A DNA stretch of 38,879 nucleotides, taken from the NCBI GenBank assembly GCA_018644785.1, contig JABGPV010000015.1, positions 1 to 38,879 on the forward strand, written 5' to 3'. This stretch comes from Deltaproteobacteria bacterium (GTDB lineage: Bacteria > Desulfobacterota > DSM-4660 > Desulfatiglandales > Desulfatiglandaceae). Below the pieces are notes generated by a model. It was not told the DNA's origin. It saw only the letters and a program-made list of their open reading frames with translations, and made no database searches. Each line of letters begins with the position of its first letter. Position 1 is the stretch's first letter. Position numbers and translations under genes: made by a program. Shown here in pieces: positions 32,906 through 38,879 of this stretch.

Positions 32906-33793
32906 ATGGATGGGAATCAGAGAGCAGGTCTTCTGCTGGCGGCGGCAGCATTCGTTTTCTGGGGGCTGACCCCGTTTTATTTCAAAGCCATGTCGGCGGT
33001 ATCACCCCTTGAAATTGTATCCCATCGCATCATCTGGTCTACCTTCATCCTGGCGGCATTGCTGCTGATCATCAACCGAAAGTTCTTTAAAAACGCCATT
33101 TCACAACTCAGACGACACGGGTGGACATTGGGTGTTGGCGCCATCTTGCTGTCGATCAACTGGCTGACTTACATATATGCCGTTTCAAATGGAAAAGTCC
33201 TTGAAGCCAGCCTTGGGTATTTCATAAACCCGTTGGTTAATGTAGCCCTTGCCGCCATTATTCTAAAGGAAAAACTCTCTAGGATTCAACTGTTTGCCGT
33301 ATTGCTGGCAACCATCGGCGTGACCCAGGAAATTTTCCGGTTCGGTCAATTCCCCACACTGGCCATGATTATGGCCGGCACATTCGGGATCTACGGTTTG
33401 ATCCGGAAAAAGGCCAATATCGGTGGCAGTGAAGGGTTGCTCATTGAAACGCTGTTGTTGCTACCATTTGCGGCCGCTTACCTGCTCTACCTGAGCCGAA
33501 ACGAACGCCTTGCATTTTTAAACCATGGTTCTTTAACCACCTGTTTACTCTTGTCGGCAGGGCTCGTCACCACCCTGCCGCTCATCTGGTTTATCAGCGC
33601 CACCAAAAAACTCAACTATTCCATCGTGGGCATGATGCAGTACATCGCCCCCACGATGATGGGGATATTGGGCTACTGGATTTATAAGGAAGGTTTCCCG
33701 CCGGGGAGACTGATCACCTTTTCGCTGGTGTGGTTCGGGCTGCTGTTGGTTGTCATTGAGAGCTTTGGGCATATGCGTAGCAGGAAGTATTGA
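32906..33793 (+). CDS. rarD: RarD/EamA-type permease
   Basis: A 295-residue membrane protein with about ten hydrophobic segments. It starts RAGLLLAAAAFVFWGLTPFYFKAMS, then EIVSHRIIWSTFILAALLL, VGAILLSINWLTYIYAV and YFINPLVNVALAAIILKEKLS, all RarD-like. The second half holds YIAPTMMGILGYWIYKEGF. EamA/DMT-family transporters export small metabolites; the substrate is unknown (RarD is linked to chloramphenicol sensitivity only by name). A weak ribosome binding site (GGATGG) precedes the ATG. It lies 49 bases after the MscS gene, so the two may be co-transcribed. Confidence 0.9.
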   Translation: MDGNQRAGLLLAAAAFVFWGLTPFYFKAMSAVSPLEIVSHRIIWSTFILAALLLIINRKFFKNAISQLRRHGWTLGVGAILLSINWLTYIYAVSNGKVLEASLGYFINPLVNVALAAIILKEKLSRIQLFAVLLATIGVTQEIFRFGQFPTLAMIMAGTFGIYGLIRKKANIGGSEGLLIETLLLLPFAAAYLLYLSRNERLAFLNHGSLTTCLLLSAGLVTTLPLIWFISATKKLNYSIVGMMQYIAPTMMGILGYWIYKEGFPPGRLITFSLVWFGLLLVVIESFGHMRSRKY

Positions 33794-33850
33794 CACGGAA
33801 AGCTACGTATTGCAAGATTAGGGAATCTTTCCAATTTCTAAGGAGAAAAA

Positions 33851-34228
33851 ATGGACCATTCAAGTACGGAAAAAAAGCAGCTCTTTGAGAGTATCCTGGA
33901 TCATATGAAGATCGCGGTAACCTGTGTGGATGCGGACGGCAAAATCCTCTATGCCAACGCCGTCGCCAAGAAACGGCCGTCAAAAGCACCCAGGGAGGTT
34001 GGTGTAAATTTCCGGGAATGCCACAAGGATACATCAAACGAAAAAATCGCCGTTATCTTCAAGGATTTCAGGAATGGCCGTCTTGAACCCCACCATTACG
34101 TTTCAACGATCACGGGTCGAAGGGATCTGGTTACCATGATTCCCATGTTTGAAGCAGGCGAGTTTTCGGGATGCGTGAGCCATGTCCACCCCCTGGAACT
34201 TGAGGGCACTGAAAGAAGTTTTATCTGA
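33851..34228 (+). CDS. stand-alone PAS domain protein
   Basis: A 125-residue protein that is essentially one PAS domain: SILDHMKIAVTCVDADGKILYANAVAKKR, then GVNFRECHKDTSNEKIAVIF, then HYVSTITGRRDLVTMIPMFEAGEFSGCVSHV. There is no kinase, DNA-binding or GGDEF output domain. It probably binds a ligand or cofactor (heme or flavin cannot be told) and signals by protein contact. AAGGAG precedes the ATG. It may be co-transcribed with the RarD-like gene (57-base gap). Confidence 0.75.
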   Translation: MDHSSTEKKQLFESILDHMKIAVTCVDADGKILYANAVAKKRPSKAPREVGVNFRECHKDTSNEKIAVIFKDFRNGRLEPHHYVSTITGRRDLVTMIPMFEAGEFSGCVSHVHPLELEGTERSFI

Positions 34229-34244
34229 TCCGCACGGCGATCAG
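34225..34244. terminator. small hairpin between convergent genes
   Basis: CTGATC (34225-34230) pairs with GATCAG (34239-34244) across an 8-nt loop at the end of the PAS gene, between two convergent genes. The stem is short and no T-run follows, so confidence is low. Confidence 0.3.
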
Positions 34245-34260
34245 ACACAGGTTGCAGCGT

Positions 34261-35136
34261 TTAGTTGCAGCGTGAAACCAGATCGGCAAGGATGTTGTTG
34301 AACTTTTCCGGCTGTTCGTAAAAAGGCATGTGGCCGCTCTGATCCAGAACCTCAAGCCGGCAATCGGGAATCTGATCCGCCACATACCGACCGGTTTCGG
34401 AACCGAAACAAAGATATTTTGAATCCCCGTAAATGGTCAGGGAGGGGACGGAAACATCTTTAAGCACGCCTGTGTAGTCTCCCATCAGGTAATCGGAGTA
34501 AACCGCCATGGCCACAGGTGCCGGGGTTTTCATATGTTCATGGAACATCCAGTCATGGGTTTCAGGGGGCGCAAGACCCTTCTTGAACATGTTGTGAATA
34601 AACCGTTTCCCAAAAGCATTTCTGTCTTCCTCAATGGCGCGAAACGAAGAATGCATCCCATCAAAATTATACCCTTTCAAGGCGTGCGTATTCCATTTTT
34701 CGGGCGAAAACGGAAACGGTGTCATTTCCACCAGGACCAGAGCGGAAAGCTTTTTGTCCCCGAAGCGGTGCCAGTATTCCAGAACCACGGGCCCTCCCAG
34801 AGACCACCCCACCAGGACAACTTTCTCAAGGTTCAGGGCAGAGATGACCGCATGAATATCCTCCGAGTAGCCGCCCATGGTATGGCCTTCAAGGGTTTTT
34901 GAGGAATTGCCGTGAGCCCGCAGATCCATGGTCACCACCTGGAACCTGTCAGACAACCCGGCCATTTGGTGAAGCCAGAATCTACCGCTCATGGTCCAGC
35001 CATGCACCAACAGAATGGGGGTGCCGCTTCCGGCCGTTTCCACGTAAATCCGAGCGCCATCGGGGGATACCACCCAGCCAGTCCTGTTGCCCTTGGTATC
35101 CCGTTTGATGGGGTGAAACTCGGTTTTGTTCATCAT
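34261..35136 (-). CDS. alpha/beta hydrolase
   Basis: About 291 residues from ATG 35136 (or 35133). AAGGA lies just upstream; the frame's outer start at 35172 lies inside the PEPCK gene. It has the hydrolase fold motifs ILLVHGWTMSGRFWLHQM (oxyanion HG), the nucleophile elbow LVGWSLGGP (Ser), a late acidic residue in LTIYGDSKY and the catalytic His in LDQSGHMPFYEQPE. It hydrolyses an ester, lactone or C-C bond; the substrate is unknown. It starts 8 bases after the PEPCK stop, so it is probably co-transcribed with it. Confidence 0.88.
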   Translation of the reverse strand: MMNKTEFHPIKRDTKGNRTGWVVSPDGARIYVETAGSGTPILLVHGWTMSGRFWLHQMAGLSDRFQVVTMDLRAHGNSSKTLEGHTMGGYSEDIHAVISALNLEKVVLVGWSLGGPVVLEYWHRFGDKKLSALVLVEMTPFPFSPEKWNTHALKGYNFDGMHSSFRAIEEDRNAFGKRFIHNMFKKGLAPPETHDWMFHEHMKTPAPVAMAVYSDYLMGDYTGVLKDVSVPSLTIYGDSKYLCFGSETGRYVADQIPDCRLEVLDQSGHMPFYEQPEKFNNILADLVSRCN

Positions 35137-35143
35137 GACTTCC

Positions 35144-37105
35144 TTATGCCATGAGTTGGGCAGGGGCGACAATGGAACCGAATTTTTCCCTGAGCGCCAT
35201 CAGTCCTTCTCTTTGCTCATCCAGGATTTCAAAAAGGCGTGCCGGGACATTGCTCTCTTTTCCGTAAGCCTCTTTCTGAAGATCAATGCGGGCGACGATG
35301 TTGTCAATGTAGAGGGAGAATTGTTTAACGTAAAGGTCTTCAGGATATTCTTTATCAATAATATCCTTGAACAGCTTTTTCAAATCCTCATATTTGGGGA
35401 GAAAGCCGACGGGGGTCGGAATGGCATCCACATCACCGTGAAAGCGTCTCTCCAGCCAGCCCAGCCATACTTTCACGTCCCGCTTTTCACCCAGCAGTTT
35501 CTTGGACTCCCCCCCCCGGGCCTCATGGGTCAGGAAATAGTTGAGACCGGCGAGTACGGGTCGTTTCCGGTCGTCAATCTTTTTGCTGTTGAAGAATTTG
35601 AACTGCGCATCCATATAGTCCGCAAGAGCACCCGGGATAAAGGGGGCATTGGCCCAGGGAGCGCGCTTTACGCCCGTGGCCCCCACTTCCGTAGCCGTTG
35701 CCGCGGATACAATGGACGCGCCGATGACCACCCCATGATCCGGTGTGACGGCCAGCCAGACCGGCGGCATGGTGTCGCTGTCCCGGCCGCTGTAGGTAAA
35801 CACGCTGGTCTCCGCGCCTGTCGGGTCTTCAAATCGCTCCGAGCAATTGGCCAGTGCCGTCGCCTTCAGGGTACATCTTGAATTGGGGTGGCTCATGGGC
35901 ACCGGCTTGCCGTTTTCGTCCACCATCCCCTCTTCCCACGGTCCCTGGAAGTTGAATCCCTTTTTGGGCGGTGTCTCGCCGTTGCCCACCCAGTGGGGGA
36001 CCTTGTCGTCATCAATCAAAACATTTGACCAGATCACTTCGGTGCCGGGCTTTCGGAGGCAATCCATCAAAAGCGGATCCCCCTCCCGGTTCACATCTTC
36101 CACAATCCCGAAGATGCCCGCTTCCGGGTTAATGGATCGAACAGTGCCGTCATCTTCAATCCACATCTGTGCCAGATCATCCCCCAGAAAGTGGGCGCCG
36201 GCCATGGCGGTAGTGGTCTTGCCGCAACCGCTGGGGGCTGCGCCCGCAAACCAGGTCACCCGTTTTTTATCGGGACCGTCGATTCCCGTGATGAACATGT
36301 GTTCCGCCAGTTCATTACCCCGGTTGGTATAAACAGCCCTGTCCACGGAAAAACGGTGATTCCCTTTTTTCAGCAGCAGGGTGTTGCCGGCATAGGTGCA
36401 GTTCATACTGTAGGTGGTCTGGAAACTTCGATCCATGAAGACACGGGCATTGGGCAGGTCTTCGGTTCGATTCAGGCCTTCGCTGTGAATATTGGCATAG
36501 AAATGGCCACGCCGCTCCACTTCCGCATCAAAGTGATTAAAAACATTCCGGTAAAGGAGTTCGGCGCTGTGGGACACATACATAGAACTGGTGACTTCAA
36601 TGGCTGGATTGGAACCCTTGGAACCCACGGGGCCTCGATTGTAAAAGCCGATCACCATGATCTTGTTCTTCATGATGCCGCTCATGGTATCCTGAACCAC
36701 TTTTAGCGCATCATCCCGATCCATTCGGTTAGCCAGGGAGCTGATCTCTTCATCCGGGTTGGCAATATAAAAAGTACGATCGATAATCCGGCCCTGTTCG
36801 GCCGCCAGATCAAAATGAATGGTGTGATCTTCCATGGCCAGCACGGCTTCTTCGCCCTTTTTGAGAGACATCTGCCTGACCTCTTGAACATCTTCATCGG
36901 AGCCGGTATTCACGAAAATATCATCGGGCTTGCACATGATAATGGCGTTGGCGATCTTCAAAAGGGCGTCAGCATTCTTAATTTTCTGAATCTTGGCCAG
37001 ATTGACCGCATCCATGCACTTTTCAAAAATCCCCATAGCCTCTTCGATTTTTGATACACCACCGATTTTCTGGATAATATCGTATCCTACCTTGTTCTGC
37101 AGCAT
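35144..37105 (-). CDS. pckG: phosphoenolpyruvate carboxykinase (GTP)
   Basis: About 653 residues. The P-loop is WFAGAAPSGCGKTTTAMAG with the conserved Cys, followed by WIEDDGTVRSINPEAGIFGI, NVLIDDDKVPHWVG, GVVIGASIVSAATATEVG and KRAPWANAPFIPGALADYM, all GTP-PEPCK hallmarks. It interconverts oxaloacetate and PEP with GTP/GDP, in gluconeogenesis or anaplerosis. An outer start at 37153 exists, but AAGGAG lies directly against the ATG at 37114 and 9 bases from the one at 37105, so 37105 (MLQNKVGYD) is preferred. The cofactor assignment rests on family similarity. Confidence 0.94.
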   Translation of the reverse strand: MLQNKVGYDIIQKIGGVSKIEEAMGIFEKCMDAVNLAKIQKIKNADALLKIANAIIMCKPDDIFVNTGSDEDVQEVRQMSLKKGEEAVLAMEDHTIHFDLAAEQGRIIDRTFYIANPDEEISSLANRMDRDDALKVVQDTMSGIMKNKIMVIGFYNRGPVGSKGSNPAIEVTSSMYVSHSAELLYRNVFNHFDAEVERRGHFYANIHSEGLNRTEDLPNARVFMDRSFQTTYSMNCTYAGNTLLLKKGNHRFSVDRAVYTNRGNELAEHMFITGIDGPDKKRVTWFAGAAPSGCGKTTTAMAGAHFLGDDLAQMWIEDDGTVRSINPEAGIFGIVEDVNREGDPLLMDCLRKPGTEVIWSNVLIDDDKVPHWVGNGETPPKKGFNFQGPWEEGMVDENGKPVPMSHPNSRCTLKATALANCSERFEDPTGAETSVFTYSGRDSDTMPPVWLAVTPDHGVVIGASIVSAATATEVGATGVKRAPWANAPFIPGALADYMDAQFKFFNSKKIDDRKRPVLAGLNYFLTHEARGGESKKLLGEKRDVKVWLGWLERRFHGDVDAIPTPVGFLPKYEDLKKLFKDIIDKEYPEDLYVKQFSLYIDNIVARIDLQKEAYGKESNVPARLFEILDEQREGLMALREKFGSIVAPAQLMA

Positions 37106-37267
37106 CTCAGTCATCTCCTTTTCGGAAGGGATTGAAAAAAAATAGACATGCATTTAATGGTCAGGAGTTTATGAGAATGGGGGGGATGAGTCAAGAAGTA
37201 AAAAGAAGCCATCTCGTCAATTTTAATCGACAATTATTGTAAAATTATCTTGAATTTGAAATTATTA

Positions 37268-37281
37268 TTGATTTTTATCAA
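37268..37281. promoter_or_regulatory. FNR-type binding site
   Basis: TTGATTTTTATCAA, a perfect match to the FNR/CRP-superfamily box TTGAT-N4-ATCAA. It lies in the shared upstream region of pckG (leftward) and the RNA helicase gene (rightward, start 70 bases away). Confidence 0.5.
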
Positions 37282-37350
37282 ACATGTTGTAGATTAAAAA
37301 GTTTTCAAATTTAATGACAAGATGGAACGAAAGGTTGAACGTTATATTAT

Positions 37351-38879
37351 ATGGATTTCGAAACATTAGGTTTAGAGCCACATCTCATCAGAGCAGTTAA
37401 CAAATTGGGTTTTAAAGAACCCACGCCCATACAGGAAAAGGCCATCCCGGCCATTATTGAAGGTCACCGGGATCTGGTGGGTCTGGCGCAGACGGGAACC
37501 GGGAAAACAGCGGCATACGGTTTGCCTCTGCTCCAGTTAATCGATTTTTCAAGGTCACAGGTTCAGGGTTTGATCCTTTGTCCCACCCGTGAATTGTGCG
37601 TGCAGATCTCAAAGGATTTGGTCCGGTTCAGCCGATACATCAAGAACGCCAAAATTGTCGCCATCTACGGGGGCGCCGGCATGGAACCGCAGATCCGGCA
37701 AATCAAAAAAGGCGCTCAGATTATTGCGGCCACTCCGGGTAGGCTCCTGGACCTGATTAAAAGAGGCATCGTCCACCTGAAGCACGTGGACTATGTGGTT
37801 CTGGATGAAGCCGATGAAATGCTTACCATGGGGTTCCTTGAAGACCTGAACGAAATCCTCGCCAAAACCCCTTTAGAAAAAAGAACCTGGCTTTTTTCCG
37901 CCACCATGACGGCACCGGTAGCCAGGATTTCCCAAAATTACATGAAAGACCAGGTGGAAATCACCATCGGACGAAAAAACAGCGGTGCCGGAAACATCTC
38001 CCACTTCAAATATGTGGTGATGGAAAAGGACCGGTATCCGGCCCTCAAACGGATCATCGACTACCATCCCAACATTTTCAGCCTGGTTTTCTGCAGAACC
38101 CGTAGAGAAACCCAAGCTGTGGCCGAAAAACTGATCAAGGACGGGTATAATGCGGAAAGCCTGCACGGTGAACTGTCCCAGACCCAACGGGATTACGTCA
38201 TGCGGCGGTTCAGGGAAAAGAGCCTGCAGATTCTCGTGGCCACGGACGTGGCAGCGCGCGGCCTGGATGTGGATGATATCAGCCACGTGATCCAGTACAA
38301 TCTCCCCGATGAGCCGGGCGCCTACACGCACCGAAGCGGCCGAACCGCAAGGGCCGGAAAATCAGGCACTTCCATTGTTCTCATGAATACCCGAGAAAAT
38401 CGAAAACTGGCTTATGTGGAACAGGTGACCGGTGTCCGGTTTCAACACGAGAAAGTCCCCAGCGGTAGAGCGATCTGCGAAAAACAACTTTTCGGCATGG
38501 TGGAAAGGCTGGTGGCAACCGACGTCAATCATGAGGAAATCGCCGCTTTTCTTCCCCCCGTATATGATACACTGGCGGCGCTATCAAAAGAAGAATTGAT
38601 TCAGCATTTTGTATCCATCGAATTCAACCGGTTTCTGGACTACTACAAAGATTCCGGAGATATCAACGCCCGCACCCCTCAGAAGAAGGCCTTTCAAAAG
38701 AAGGGATCAAAGGGAAAAAGAGCTGCCGTTAATAAGAAAGCCTCAAAGGGTTTTTCGGAAAAGCCGGCTCAGATCCGGAAGCTGTTCCTCAATATGGGAC
38801 AGCTGGACGATATTCAAAAAGGAGCCATCACGCGACTGGTGTGCGACAGATCCGGCATCCGTTCCAATCAAATTGGAAA
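37351..38879 (+). CDS. deaD: DEAD-box RNA helicase (DeaD/CsdA-like), 3' end cut by window
   Basis: An open frame from ATG 37351 to the window end (509 codons, no stop). Motifs in order: PTPIQEKAIP (Q motif), AQTGTGKTAA (I), PTRELC (Ia), GG, TPGRLLDL (Ib), VLDEADEM (II), FSATM (III), VFCRTRRET (IV), VATDVAARGLDV (V) and HRSGRTARAG (VI). A basic linker (QKKGSKGKRAAVNKK) leads to a segment resembling a DbpA-type RNA-binding domain (RKLFLNMGQLDD, GAITRLVCDRSGI). It unwinds structured RNA in ribosome assembly and cold adaptation. No good ribosome binding site is seen close to the ATG; the ~200-base AT-rich upstream region may be a regulated 5' UTR. Confidence 0.92.
   Translation, partial: MDFETLGLEPHLIRAVNKLGFKEPTPIQEKAIPAIIEGHRDLVGLAQTGTGKTAAYGLPLLQLIDFSRSQVQGLILCPTRELCVQISKDLVRFSRYIKNAKIVAIYGGAGMEPQIRQIKKGAQIIAATPGRLLDLIKRGIVHLKHVDYVVLDEADEMLTMGFLEDLNEILAKTPLEKRTWLFSATMTAPVARISQNYMKDQVEITIGRKNSGAGNISHFKYVVMEKDRYPALKRIIDYHPNIFSLVFCRTRRETQAVAEKLIKDGYNAESLHGELSQTQRDYVMRRFREKSLQILVATDVAARGLDVDDISHVIQYNLPDEPGAYTHRSGRTARAGKSGTSIVLMNTRENRKLAYVEQVTGVRFQHEKVPSGRAICEKQLFGMVERLVATDVNHEEIAAFLPPVYDTLAALSKEELIQHFVSIEFNRFLDYYKDSGDINARTPQKKAFQKKGSKGKRAAVNKKASKGFSEKPAQIRKLFLNMGQLDDIQKGAITRLVCDRSGIRSNQIG

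Noticed and set aside
34381..34400. Third copy of the TetR operator (ACATACCGACCGGTTT)
   Set aside because: It is inside the coding sequence of the alpha/beta hydrolase, far from a start codon, and diverges after the core; likely coincidence.

Overview
The window looks like the chromosome of an anaerobic, sulfate-reducer-like deltaproteobacterium (Desulfobacterales type). This is inferred from gene content: a liv-type ABC importer with an embedded acyl-CoA ligase and beta-oxidation genes, a GTP-type PEP carboxykinase, a cysteine-rich flavodoxin-fold reductase, a radical SAM/SPASM enzyme and a sigma-54 dependent psp system. No rRNA, tRNA or CRISPR array was seen.

Layout. (1) 1-1320: the 3' part of a sugar 3-epimerase-like gene, then the C-terminal remnant of a second isomerase on the other strand. 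The remnant abuts a ~370 bp element with perfect 21-bp terminal inverted repeats and nested palindromes. (2) 1365-3917: phage-shock operon pspABC and divergent pspF, with readable sigma-54 and sigma-70 promoters. (3) 3974-10800: an accessory stretch holding a hicAB module with a frameshifted toxin, a large AT-rich SIR2-STAND-TPR protein ending in a cold-shock-like domain (candidate anti-phage sensor/effector), and a two-gene candidate RiPP locus (Cys-rich precursor plus radical SAM/SPASM maturase). (4) 10803-18044: a flavodoxin-fold reductase, then a compact minus-strand operon (ThiF-like enzyme, N-acyltransferase-CNBD, methyltransferase, CNBD-CNBD-patatin), then an MBL-fold lactonase-like gene. 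The operon is bracketed by broken copies of the lactonase gene and of pspF, and the two genes on either side share a paralogous promoter/leader. (5) 18105-19419: a ribbon-helix-helix antitoxin-like gene and a Fic protein. (6) 19439-30308: acyl-CoA dehydrogenase, a frameshifted substrate-binding protein, LivM, LivH, acyl-CoA ligase, LivG, LivF, TetR, 3-hydroxyacyl-CoA dehydrogenase and thiolase. An 18-bp operator-like site is shared by the tetR and thiolase upstream regions. (7) 30438-38879: M3-like peptidase, MscS channel, RarD/EamA permease, PAS protein, alpha/beta hydrolase, GTP-PEPCK, and a DEAD-box RNA helicase cut by the window end, preceded by a perfect FNR-type box.

How it fits together. 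The liv/ligase/beta-oxidation block most likely imports a carboxylic acid, activates it to its CoA thioester and degrades it under TetR control. The best candidates for undescribed biology are the four-gene CNBD/acyltransferase/ThiF/patatin operon, the SIR2-STAND-CSD protein, and the two-gene RiPP locus. All function calls are made by eye from motifs and remembered family sequences; no database search was run.
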